A DNA stretch of 33,159 bases from Chrysomallon squamiferum (Eukaryota; Mollusca; Gastropoda; Neomphalida; Peltospiridae). The translations under genes were made by a program, and so were the position numbers. The stretch covers positions 22,696,817 to 22,729,975 of the forward strand of contig CM022672.1 in NCBI GenBank assembly GCA_012295275.1. Direction: 5' to 3'. The notes under the pieces are model-generated. The model ran no database searches and had not been told where the DNA came from. It saw only the letters and a program-made list of their open reading frames with translations. This document shows positions 10,333 to 20,370 of the stretch, piece by piece. Positions within the stretch are counted from its first letter, which is position 1. Each line of letters begins with the position of its first letter.

Positions 10333-10473
10333 TTAACTGTCTTCAGCAGCTTCTACGGAAGAATAATCCGATGTCTTCACATTCATACTCGATACTGTGT
10401 TAGCATTGGAAATTATGTAGGGAAACAACAATTGTTTACAAACTTCTCGTTTTGACACATTTTCCAATATGTT
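10333..10473 (-). CDS. Possible terminal exon of an unrecognised minus-strand gene
   Basis: An acceptor-like 'gatttgtgtag' (10484-10474) is followed by a 46-codon open frame and TAA. It encodes 'NILENVSKREVCKQLLFPYI' and ends in a polar, acidic tail 'SSVEAAEDS'. Base content is slightly less AT-rich than the flanks. I do not recognise the peptide, and there is no second copy to compare. A chance frame is the main alternative. Confidence 0.2.
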   Translation of the reverse strand, partial: NILENVSKREVCKQLLFPYIISNANTVSSMNVKTSDYSSVEAAEDS

Positions 10474-10911
10474 CTACACAAATCCGCTCTTTTGCTTGCC
10501 TAAAATGACAAAAGCAAAGCATAAGAATATTAAATAAAATAAATATATAAAAGAGTAGAATACATTACATTTTACAGATGTTATATTTCAAAATTTTAAA
10601 GAAAAGAACATCAACATTTATTTATTAAAGAAGTAAATTTTGATGTGTTAAGGAGTTATTTCATCTGACTGCTACTACACTGATGGACTGATGATGTTGG
10701 CTGTGTTCAAGATTGTTAACAACAATAATTCTAATTTCATATGGTTCATGCTAAAAATAAGTGTATCGGTTAAAAAAAGATGGCAGCTACAGTCACATAA
10801 TACAGTGTCAATGATAAATATGTGTGTTTACATATAAATATCTATATATATATATATATATATATACTTGAATTTATACAGGATTCCTTTATAAACTAAG
10901 AATCATAAATG
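10474..10911. other. No gene seen
   Basis: AT-rich sequence with a (TA)n tract at about 10846-10865, leading up to the second W block. I see nothing else I can support. Confidence 0.5.
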
Positions 10912-12959
10912 AAATAAATATACAAGATGTAACTATTGACAAATATATTTGAAATAATTTTGGGATACAGCAGTTTAAAACCTAAAATATATTTCCTAGG
11001 ACTCTTCATTGTAGCTTCTAAGTCCATAATTAATAGAAACCTGCAGACATATTTGTCTAAACCATGGAGTATTGTGGTTAAATCAAAGAATTAAGATCTT
11101 GAGATAAAACAAATTAAGTGATAATGGTATGCTCATGTCATAAATCTTAAATACTGATTTACCAATTACAGATGGTATCAAGTCTGGGTTGATCTTTCAT
11201 TCAGGGTATGGTGAATAGCTGAAAGCCAAATTAAAAAAATATATGAATTAATGGATATTTAATGAATAGATAAAGATCATTTTATTATAACAAAACAAAT
11301 AAAAATAATTGTTTATATTTTATTCATAATGCTATGCATTAACAAATTCCTTTATAATCTATATTTTTATACTATAGTGTTTTAAAACTGTTTATAAGAG
11401 TAACAAACACAGAGACACATATCTGATAGTTAAACAGCAGACTTATTCTATATTTTCAGTTTTGTCATTGGCCACAACTCTACCAGTATCACCTATCTTA
11501 CCTTTTGACTGTTTTTGTCAACATAAAAAACTCACAGCACAAATCCTTCAGATGGATCTTAATGAAGTGTTTTTCTCTCCTCATTTCTTTACAGTTACAA
11601 CAAAATAGTTTGCAGAACGTGGAACAAGACTTAGAAATGACTTAGAATGTTCTCCTACTCATAAACTAAATTAGCCTTAAAACACAGTGTAATATTTTTC
11701 TGTGAAGCATAATAATCTGATTACTACTTTGTTTTAATTAGGGGCCTTTTAAATGACCTCTGTCAACTTTGTCACGGAGCATGAGCTGGAATGTGAAAAC
11801 GCTCTTTAATCAGTCATACCTAAGACCAGTATTCTTCAACTAATCACAACACAGAATACTACTTTTCAATGAATCACTTCTCAAAAAAGAACTATTCAAC
11901 AAACAAAAAAAAGATATTCAACCAATCACTTCTGAGAACAGCACTTTTCAGCTGATTATATCCCAGGCCAGGATGATAGGAACACAACTTTGACCCATGT
12001 ATGCTTTCAGTCACTAAAAATTAGACAGTTTAGGATTAAATATTAGCTTTAAAATATCCAATGTTCTAAATAAACAAAGAGAAAAAGTTTTATTGTGTAA
12101 AATAAAATTTCTGTATCAATGCTGAGGAATAAAACTAATTAACACTTCAAACTCCTAGACAAATTTTGTAAAATTACTACAAAACTACCACGTTATTTAT
12201 TAATTCTTAGATTTCTTTATGGTGCCTAACTGTCACATTAGTTTTATTGTTAATTCTTGCTTTCTTTTTAGATTTTTTACAATGTCTCCCTGTCATTTCT
12301 TTGATACCTTTATTACAAATGTATATGAAAGATGAATAAACAAAATAAATAAGTAAATAAAACATACTCATATATATATATTGTATTATCAGAAACCTTT
12401 ATTTATAAACTCATCATACATTGATAATTTAAAAGCATTAAATACATAGTTATATTTAGTTTATAGATGTTCTGCATACAAATGAAAAGATAATTAAGAC
12501 AATGTTAGTGAAAATACAAATAAGATAAAAAAACCCAACTAAAAACAATAAATAAAATTACAATAAACAAACACTATTAGTACAAATTTATTATATTTCA
12601 AACATATTTACATATATAAAGATGCATTTAATTTGTATCATAACATTTAGTATTATTATTATTATTATTATTATTATTTAAAATAAATAAAATAAGAAAA
12701 ATGAAGGAAATTATTTTTACTCAGTATTTCTTTATCATTACAAAAATCAATATACTTCCTTTAAATTATGATGAATTATAATGTTAATAACCTAAGCTAA
12801 AACTAACCACTCCCAAAGAAAATGTATCCTGTTTGGTATTAAGATTAAACACTAACACGGCACATTAATGATATGATTATATATATATATATATGAGATA
12901 AAGTGAGAGAAATACCAAGTATAATATTTTCAATGAATTAGCAAAATAAACAAATGAAT
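10912..12959. repeat. Block W, copy 2 (2-kb direct repeat right of the IAP gene)
   Basis: Near-identical to 3067-5109 and in the same orientation. The only differences seen are point changes, small indels and a longer (TTA)n tract at about 12648-12678. It is cut off by the assembly gap at the same place where copy 1 passes into its second tandem unit. Confidence 0.85.
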
Positions 12960-13159
12960 NNNNNNNNNNNNNNNNNNNNNNNNNNNNNNNNNNNNNNNNN
13001 NNNNNNNNNNNNNNNNNNNNNNNNNNNNNNNNNNNNNNNNNNNNNNNNNNNNNNNNNNNNNNNNNNNNNNNNNNNNNNNNNNNNNNNNNNNNNNNNNNNN
13101 NNNNNNNNNNNNNNNNNNNNNNNNNNNNNNNNNNNNNNNNNNNNNNNNNNNNNNNNNNN
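12960..13159. other. Assembly gap (200 N)
   Basis: A run of exactly 200 N. The left side is block W and the right side is block Z, and the two are joined nowhere else in the window. The round length suggests a placeholder rather than a measured gap. Confidence 0.95.
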
Positions 13160-13250
13160 AATGTATATAAAATTTAAATATGACTTTATCTAGGTAGATT
13201 TCTTGTAGCAATTATTTACCCGATATGATTTTAAAAATTAATAATAGAAA

Positions 13251-13337
13251 CACACACACACACACACACACATACATACATACACATACATACATACATA
13301 CACATACATGCATACATACTACTACTACTACTACTAG

Positions 13338-13391
<54 letters not shown>
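13251..13391. repeat. Compound microsatellite (CA)n-(CATA)n-(CTA)n-(TTA)n
   Basis: Four motif types follow one another without unique DNA between them, each apparently one base step from the last. The matching tract at about 26469-26613 has the same order, with a longer CA run and a shorter CATA run. Open frames read through it are low-complexity artefacts. Confidence 0.9.
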
Positions 13392-13392
<1 letters not shown>

Positions 13393-13683
13393 AGAAGACG
13401 GGAAAAAGAAAACAGAAATCAATAAAATCTAAATTTTATTTACATTTTATAATATATATGTATATATATAAAATTCATACAAATAAACACAAACCTGGCT
13501 CCTTTTTTATTTTTTATTTTTTTTATTTATTTATTACTATAATTCTTTTTCTTACTGTTCTCAAAAGGAATGTAACTGTAAAAGTTACAAAAATCAACAT
13601 ACCATTAAAAACAAAATGTAAATAAATATACAAACAGACAAAGACACAAACACAATAAAATAAATGAATAAATACTACTACTT

Positions 13684-13688
13684 CTACT

Positions 13689-13758
<70 letters not shown>

Positions 13759-13798
13759 TTAATAATAATAATAAGAAGAAGAAGAAGAAGAAGAATAA
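13684..13798. repeat. (TAA)n followed by (AGA)n tract
   Basis: A long (TAA)n run changes into five or six AGA/GAA repeats. The same order occurs at about 26921-27016, where the TAA run is shorter. Confidence 0.9.
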
Positions 13799-14242
13799 AG
13801 GAACAAAAAATAAAACCTAAATAAAATAATAATCAAATCGAAATGAAAATTTAAAAAAATAACAACAACAAACAAATTATTATGTAGTTAAATATGGCAC
13901 CATATTCACACATGGCAGTGTAAATAAAAAACATGAACATTATAATATGACACACGGATACACACAGAGATAAACACATTCTTGTATTTGGTCATTTTTA
14001 AATATCACTATATTATGTTGCTCTTTTAAAGTAAATTGTTATAAACATTTCATCAGTGTCCTATATTTACTTTGCCATATAAGATCAAGTGAAGATCGTT
14101 TGCAGTAAAAATGGTGCTCAAAGATAAAGGGTATTATTTTTCTTTTTTTCTTTTTTCTTTTGACAATTAATATTTGACTCAGTTATATTAAATAATCAAT
14201 AATGGCTAAATCAAAGGCAACATTCTTATATGACTAAGTCTT

Positions 14243-14479
14243 TCAGCTAAATTTCTTATTAGTTTTTATCATTATTCTGTAGCTTATATGACAATCTAAA
14301 TATCTAAATAGCTTATATGACAATCTAAATATGTGTTTGAACTCCTTTTTATTATAAAGTGGATTGTCTTCAGAAATACTGCAGAAACATAATATATTAA
14401 AAAGACCCATGTTTTCCAAGGTCACGATCAGGTAAATACAGAAAAATATCACACTCTGGGAACATGTCCTCCGCCACAT
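14243..14479 (-). other. 78-codon open frame kept identically in both Z blocks, unrecognised
   Basis: The identical peptide is encoded at 27464-27700. It lies downstream of the putative last exon of the BIR-less IAP locus, on the same strand. The segment 'EFKHIFRLSYKLFRYL' looks faintly like the N-terminal helix of Harbinger transposases. However, part of it comes from a local duplication of a ~27-bp unit ('cttatatgacaatctaaata' twice), so the likeness may be chance. Identity between copies may only mean recent duplication. Most likely it is 3' transcribed or intergenic DNA. Confidence 0.2.
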
Positions 14480-14564
14480 GTATTATATTGTTCGTATCAT
14501 ATATATATATGTCGCAGTATGGAAGTCGTTTTCCTGAAGTAAAATTGTCCTCATCCTCGGCTGT

Positions 14565-15390
14565 CTAATCCTGCAAAACAAAACCAGTCAAAATGCGTAT
14601 GATCATATTCATCAACATTCAACATTAATATTTTTAAATGTCTTTTTTATTTTTTTATGTAGATCAATTGCCACGTAACGGAAGTAGGCGATGCGCATGC
14701 GTTTATTTATAGGTTTATTAAACGTCCTAAGCTTCTATGTTATCATAAAATTTGTCTTCTGGTTAAAAAACAAACATACTCCTCCCTCCAAAAAAAAAAA
14801 AAAAAAAACCACAACAATGAGATGATACTAACCTTATTTTCTTCAAGATCCAAAACTGCTTTGAAAAGTGTTCCTGCATCTGGAAAATCAGAACCATCTT
14901 CGCTTTTCCGATTATCAATGGCCTTTTGAATGAGTTCAATAGAACAACCCTCATCCAAAACTGCCTGGATCGTTGGGCTGTAGGCGTCATTACTGCTCGA
15001 GCTGTCGGTTGTTGTTGCTGCTTGAGCCATAACGCTGTTGTCGGCTTTATCACAACTGTTTTCAACAACAATCTTTTTAGTTTTCGAATCCATCTTTGAT
15101 TTCTCAGCTTCAAACATTTTCCTTATATCATCAATTTCCATTTGGTCAGCATATTCCAAGAAGATGTTTTTCTTTTCTTCAAGTTCCAAAACTGCTTTGT
15201 AAAGTGTTACTGCATTTGGAAAATCAGAACCATCTTTTCTCTTCCGATTATCAATGGCCTTTTCAATAAGTTCAATAGAACAACCCCAATCCAAAACTGT
15301 CTGAATCGCTGGGCTGTAGGTGTATTTACAACTGTTGTCGGCTTTATCACAACTCTTTTCAACAACAATCTTTTTCTTTGTCGAGTCCAT
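14565..15390 (-). CDS. BIR-less IAP paralogue with tandem linker-UBA units, copy A (two exons proposed)
   Basis: Exon 1 is 15390-14833 (186 codons, start context AAGATGG). It ends at a donor, AAG|GTTAGT. A good acceptor ('ggttttgttttgcag') at 14571 gives phase-0 exon 2, which reads Asp then stop (14570-14565). The protein has UBA1 at about 26-73, a linker at about 74-137 and UBA2 at about 138-186. The second unit is an in-frame copy of the linker plus UBA of the intact IAP. Both UBAs have lost the MGF/Y loop (W35-G36-C37; E147-G148-C149), so ubiquitin binding is doubtful. Upstream in frame, the last BIR2 codons end 'NC' then TAA, so no BIR is encoded. If expressed, it would be a short cytosolic UBA-only protein. 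A transcribed pseudogene is equally possible. Confidence 0.5.
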
Positions 15391-15545
15391 CTTCGTATTT
15401 CCAACTTGAACGATCTTCCTTATTTCATCAATGTCCAGTTTGTTAGCAAATTAACAATTCGTGAAGCAGCTTTCTTCGTGTCGTTAGCGAGTGTTAATGG
15501 CGTCAGCTATGCTTTCGTAGCACCAATCAGAATACAGATAGTAAA
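15391..15545 (-). pseudogene. Relic of BIR2 end fused to the IAP leader
   Basis: Going upstream from the start codon, the sequence follows the intact gene's codons for '..FADKLDIDEIRKIVEVEK', with a stop (GAA to TAA) right after the last zinc Cys. It then jumps to DNA homologous to the IAP leader at about 8010-8075, including 'CACCAATCA'. All of BIR1 and nearly all of BIR2 are gone. The breakpoint here lies 14 bp further into the BIR side than in the copy at 28.67 kb. Confidence 0.65.
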
Positions 15546-15795
15546 GATCCCTGGATATCCATGCGTCAGAATTTTCTTCTGTGTCAAAAAATAGATCACA
15601 CACTGAGGGAACACGTCGGACTGTGACGGAGTTTGAATGACATTATTAGCCAACTATGTTGGTATATTTTGCGTTATTTTTGTTTAAGTCTGAAGCAGGG
15701 ACAAATGGTTATCCTGTTTCTCTATGCTCTGTTTTACGTGTTGGTCAATTTGATGTAATCTAAATATGTTCCACAGAGAGTTTTATGTATGTATA

Positions 15796-16022
15796 CAGTG
15801 GTACCTTGACTTACCAGTTTAATTCGTTCTGTCACTGAGCTCCTAACTCAACTTGCTCTTATATCAAATCAGTTTTCCGAAATGAAGTTAATTGAAATAC
15901 CATTAATCCGTTCTAGCCCTCCAAAAACCACCCGGAGACACGGGATGGATGTTGGGCAGATGCTGCGTAGTTCGTTGCGCCAACTCGCTCATAACTCGGA
16001 AAACTCGTAAGTTGGAATTACA
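15796..16022. mobile_element. MITE-like element
   Basis: Begins 'CAGTGGTACCTTGACTTAC' directly after a TA and ends near 'GTAAGTTGGAATTACAG', an imperfect inverted copy of the start. The inside ('ttaattcgttctgtcactga', 'aactcg' repeats) has the feel of the widespread mariner-type MITEs that start CAGTGGTACCT. No open frame. The second copy is at about 29006-29236. The intact IAP locus has no such element at the matching place, so it entered after that split, or that region was replaced. Confidence 0.6.
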
Positions 16023-16465
16023 GTTTTTCATTTAACGCTAACTCCCACGTCCTCAACCACTAAATATGTATACATGCGTCCAGTAAATAATTTTTCTTGT
16101 AACATAAATATCTTGTTTTGTTTTGGGTTCGTAATGGATGCTTGATGCTATATATACCTATAATAGTATATGCAAATATATAATTATCTGTAATAATCAA
16201 CCGTCACAGTTTCTTAACTGCACAGTCAGGGGGACCACTAAAAAAGCAATCCTAGACAGGAATCCAGCCATTTTTTACGCTGGGCCCCGTGACTGACTGG
16301 GACAAACATCGATCATATTATTTTTTGTTATTATACAAGCGTTGATAAATTGTACCTACTTAAACAAAAGACACGACTATTTCACCATTTTTGTAAATAT
16401 CAGTTTATGGTGGAAAACATTTGTAACATTCAATTACAAAAATAAAATAAAATAAAACAAAGAAA

Positions 16466-16550
16466 TGATGATGATGATAATAATGATAATGGCAGTAATA
16501 ATAATAATCATCATCATCACCATTACTATCATAATCATAATAATAATTAT
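16466..16550. repeat. Imperfect trinucleotide inverted repeat (ATG/CAT hairpin)
   Basis: A run of ATG, ATA and ATGG triplets is followed by its near reverse complement (ATC and CAT triplets, CCATTA). It could fold into a long hairpin on either strand. Related versions lie upstream of the intact IAP gene (about 8310-8390) and at about 29680-29760. Confidence 0.6.
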
Positions 16551-16695
16551 TTTAATTTTTAAAGATTGTTGTTGTTATTATTATATTTTTATTTAATTAT
16601 CGCCTTATATTTTTGCAAAGACAGAACATATTCCTGTAGGAAAGCATTTCTATGGCCCGTTAATTATTATTATTATATTTTATTAATTAATTAAT

Positions 16696-16734
<39 letters not shown>

Positions 16735-16801
16735 TTATTATTATTTGTATATGTATATGTGTATATGTATATATATATATAAAAAAAGAAATAAAGAGAG
16801 A

Positions 16802-17297
16802 TAAAGTATCCTGGCAATTTTTACTACATTCATGAACAACATGATGTATATTTGACGGCAATTATATTTGAAAAATGTTTTGACAATGAAAAAGAAATAT
16901 TTTCTTTGTTTAGTTATCTCTCAGTGACATAAAAATGATATAAACTGTCATTTTTTTTCATTATTATTATTTATTTTTTAAATTTTATTTGTGTTTTTTT
17001 TTTGTTTTGTTTCCCCACATTTTATCTTGATGTATAACAAGGAAATTCATACGAATGATCAGAAACGAATTGGAAGTTAAGATCATATCTTTCGGTGTTA
17101 AGACAGATAAAGTATCCTGGCAATTTTTACTACATTCATGAACGACATGATGTATATTTGAGCCAGTTATATCTGAAAAATGTTTTGACAATCATAAAGA
17201 AATATTTTCTTTGTCTAGTTATCTCTCAGTGACATAAAAATGATATAAATTATCATCTTTTTTCATTATTATTATTTATTTTTTTAATTTAATTTGT
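16802..17297. repeat. Local duplication of a ~200-bp unit
   Basis: The segment from 'ataaagtatcctggcaattt' to the 'cattattattatttattttt' tract occurs at about 16802-16990 and again at about 17107-17290. The Z block at 30 kb has only one copy (about 30150-30330), followed by about 200 bp of its own extra DNA. The duplication is therefore younger than the Z duplication, or one copy was lost. Confidence 0.7.
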
Positions 17298-17551
17298 TGT
17301 TTTGGGGGGGTTGTCAAGTAGAAATAAAGAAAAAGTAAATAAATAAATTATTTATTTCCATTTAAACGTGGTGAGTTTATTTGGAAAGTTCATTTCCAGC
17401 CATTTATTATTATATGTAGTACAATCGACTGTATCGTAGTCGACATAATTCGTCTGGCAGACATTCATCTCAGTTTCCGAAAAACAATGAAATAATAGTA
17501 AAGCACCACTATTTTGAATTTGTATCAGTCTTATAAGCCATTTTTCAATGT

Positions 17552-17556
<5 letters not shown>

Positions 17557-17592
<36 letters not shown>

Positions 17593-17606
17593 ACACACAC
17601 ACACAC
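17557..17606. repeat. (CA)n microsatellite
   Basis: A CA run with one T interruption. The matching site at about 30738-30755 in the other copy is much shorter. Confidence 0.9.
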
Positions 17607-17825
17607 TTAGATCTAAGACAAAAGCCCATTCTGAAATATTTTGTAATTGCACTTAATTTTTAGTTTTTTAACTAAACTCTACATTGTTCTGCTGAATTTT
17701 TGTGCTTATGATTCAACTAATGACTCATTTCAAAAATTATAATCAATGGTAGATGGTTTCATTTAAAGAGCTACAGTTATGAAAAGCATTTAACTAGTAT
17801 TGGCACCCATATAACATGTATAAGC

Positions 17826-18720
17826 TGAGACTATATCAACTACTGTGGATGATGCCTCCTTAGCTTCAGTACCATGTGTCAGAAATCTATGTTTGATTTT
17901 GCAAGGACTAAAGAGTATCAAATGACTCCAATATGTCGGTCAAGTTATGCTCAGCTATGGAAGATCGGTAGAATCAGGCATATATATATTAATAATAATC
18001 ATCGAAATACACTGACTCGTTTTTTTTCTCTCCAAGCTTTACAAATAGAAGCTAGATCATCCCTTAACTGGAATGGTGCCATGAAAGTGTGTCTTTTCAA
18101 ATATTGCCAATAAGGTAATTTATTTTCTGCTGGGTACCCAGACGTACTGGCATAAGCAGTAATAAAAGGCAGATTCTGCTGCCAAGTCAACTTTAGATTT
18201 TTAACATGCTGGTGTAACCAGTACTGATTTTAAGCATCATATCGGCCAGTATATCGTTTCCACATGGCAAAATTACTGAAATGGTGCTGTCATAAACAAG
18301 CCTCATTATATTAAGCCAGCCTTGGTCGATTGGCAGTCCTCTTACAGGCAGTGCAGAATGAATATGTCCCGCGTCGGTCATACACACTTAAGTCATTCGT
18401 GTCTCTTAAAGAAAGATCTTCCATCTCAGAGTGAGCACTTTCAGTGTACTTTGACAGTTCAACACATTTTGCTGGAATGCAGTCATTTTATTGAGACAAG
18501 AGCATATCTGATAGATACAATGTGGTAAATTGTTTAGATACCATTCAAATCTTTTACAGAATTTTTAAAAATGTGATATTTATATTTTACCCAGCTCTTT
18601 ACCCTTCATTTTATAAACTTTTGATATTTTGGTATTATTTTATTCCCAATAGCAAATCTATTTTTCGTGCTGGGGTGTCGTAAAACATCGAGTCTTACAT
18701 TCGTTCTGTGGTTGGAGTTA
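17826..18720 (+). mobile_element. Degenerate non-LTR retrotransposon (LINE) ORF2 3' end, copy 1
   Basis: Plus-strand frames, broken by shifts and stops, encode in order: the late reverse-transcriptase region ('EYQMTPICRSSYAQL', 'GRIRH'), an RNase H stretch ('SLQALQIEA'; 'CWVPRRTGISSN' then, in another frame, 'ADSAAKSTLDF'), and a C-terminal part ('GHTHLSHS', 'LTVQHILLECSHF'). LINEs with a C-terminal RNase H belong to the I group. Cysteines and 'HILLEC' are typical of their tails. It lacks the upstream RT core and is 5'-truncated further than the copy at 31 kb. It cannot be active. It sits just upstream of the polycystin-like EF-hand relic, in the same order as in the other X blocks. Confidence 0.75.
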
Positions 18721-18907
18721 TTCCCCTTAGAGTGTAAATAATTTTCTTCAGATTTCACTTATGTGAGTTTTCCCAACGTATGAGAATCAACATTTATTTA
18801 TATATTTTAATACGCATAGATTCGATTGTTATTGCCAAGAGGTGGTGTGAAGCAGCGACAGTCAAATGTTGATTAAATTTTATTTATTCCTACATTTTAT
18901 TTATTTC

Positions 18908-18967
<60 letters not shown>

Positions 18968-18968
18968 G

Positions 18969-19051
18969 CTGTGGTTATACTGATGAGGATATCCAGGCAG
19001 TGTTTGCTAAGTATAACTGCTGTAGAAAAAAGTGCAGTTTCTCATAAATGA
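18969..19051 (+). pseudogene. Decayed polycystin-like EF-hand exon, copy 2
   Basis: An acceptor ('attatag', in a TTA microsatellite) precedes 'GYTDEDIQAVFAKYN', the entering helix of an EF-hand. The rest of the loop is deleted, apparently between short AACT/GACT repeats. The frame then resumes as 'CCRKK' or, shifted, 'AVEKSAVSHK' and TGA. With no loop, it cannot bind calcium. Confidence 0.5.
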
Positions 19052-19207
19052 AGTGAGTAAGATATGATTTTACACAAAGTGTGTTCTGTTTCTCATTTCA
19101 ATCAATTCACCAACAGATTTTGATGAATCTTTGTAAAATTGATTTAAATATTTTTTGTTTGCTATGGTTATGGAGTCATTTCACAACTGGAAGAAAAAAC
19201 TACAACG

Positions 19208-19252
<45 letters not shown>

Positions 19253-19824
19253 GTTCACAGTACATCTATGTAGAGTTAAGAAATAATTTATTTATTTTGG
19301 ATTATTTCTGTTTTTCAGTATGATAGTCCACGCTAGAGAATTATACCATCAAGTGGTCGTATAAAATAGCTTGACAACATCATTAAAACTGGTAAACAAA
19401 CTCGAAATAGTTTTTTATTTTTTATTATATCTGTGTCACAGAATATACTTTCCTATCTTTTTATACAGATAAAATATTAATAATACTGAAGCAGATATGG
19501 AAACTGTAAACTATTTAATAAGTTCAAAAGTTCTAAAAAGTGACTCATGATATATAGTAGTTTTCATACCTTTCTATGTTGTATGTTAATATAACTTAAA
19601 TGGTAATTGTTTTAATTTTGTCTTAGTTATGTTTAAAACTATTCTAATAGAGACAGATATGTTTATATTATTAATTTTAATGTTAGATGGATCAACCCAA
19701 TATTATGCTGTTTATTATCTTCATGTGATCACTGATAGAGAAATACACTTAGGCAGCATGATGGGCATATTTTAATTATAGGAACTTCCACATTGCCAAA
19801 TTTATTTTATTTTTATTTTTGCAG

Positions 19825-19885
19825 GTGAAGAAAATTTGTTCACCAGAAAGTAGAGAAAACCAGCTTACATAGCTCTCATTTTATT
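19825..19885 (+). pseudogene. Polycystin-like coiled-coil exon relic, copy 2a
   Basis: The acceptor 'tttttgcag' is kept, then 'EENLF', but a deletion of about 10 nt ('tgaacttcac' region) shifts the frame and brings a stop. It is the broken member of a tandem pair with the copy at 20293. Confidence 0.4.
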
Positions 19886-20024
19886 TTTTTTATTATTTTT
19901 TTTTTTATTTACAGTAATGAACTTTGCAAAAATATCTAAATAGTTCAAAAGTTTCAAATTAAATGCTTTTTTTATTTTTTTTATTTGGTTGACATTATAA
20001 TAATTATGTTAAAATACGTTTACT

Positions 20025-20185
20025 GTAAAAACATTTCATCAGTGTCCTATATTTACTTTGCCATATAAAATCAAGTGAATATCGTTTGCAGTGAAAATGG
20101 GGCTCAAAGATAAAGGTATTATATTTGTTTTTTTTTTACAGTTAATATTTGACTCAGTCATATTAAATAATCAATAATGGCTCAA
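20025..20185. repeat. Type A cassette at the joint of a tandem duplication
   Basis: The segment from 'aaacatttcatcagtgtcct' to 'aataatggctcaa' matches about 14045-14215 and 27260-27430. It lies exactly between the two coiled-coil exon copies of this block, so it marks the duplication joint. Confidence 0.6.
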
Positions 20186-20292
20186 TCTTCATGTGATCAC
20201 TGACCTAGAAATACACTTAGGCAGCATGATGGGCATATTTTAATTATAGGAACTTCCACATTGCCAAATTTATTTTATTTTTATTTTTGCAG

Positions 20293-20370
20293 GTGAAGAA
20301 AATTTGTTTGAACTTCACCAGAAAGTAGAGAAAGCCAGAATACATAGCAGTCATTTTATGTATGAAGATT
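20293..20370 (+). pseudogene. Polycystin-like coiled-coil exon, copy 2b
   Basis: The acceptor 'tttttgcag' is followed by an open stretch encoding 'EENLFELHQKVEKARIHSS', matching 32976 and following. The heptad spacing is intact. As the EF-hand exon before it is broken, this copy is probably not part of a working gene. The 3' border is unclear; a TAA occurs about 130 nt further on. Confidence 0.4.

Larger units (their letters stand above)
13160..17820. repeat. Block Z, copy 1 (segmental duplication with a BIR-less IAP locus)
   Basis: Matches about 26380-30960 at very high identity. A shorter relative of its first ~750 bp is at 22285-23040. Contents in order: compound microsatellite, a 'aaacctggctcc' AT-rich segment, (TAA)n and (AGA)n tracts, type A cassette, BIR-less IAP locus, MITE-like element, trinucleotide inverted repeat, (TTTA)n tract (about 16680-16740), a local tandem duplication and a (CA)n tract. 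Confidence 0.85.

Noticed and set aside
3067-12959. W repeats as the LTRs of a retroelement that captured the IAP gene
   Set aside because: No TG...CA ends, no target-site duplication, primer-binding site or polypurine tract seen, and the interior lacks gag-pol. W also contains an older internal tandem duplication.
14243-14479. Harbinger transposase N-terminus
   Set aside because: The suggestive 'FRLSYKLFRYL' segment arises partly from a 27-bp local duplication, and nothing else of the family is present.
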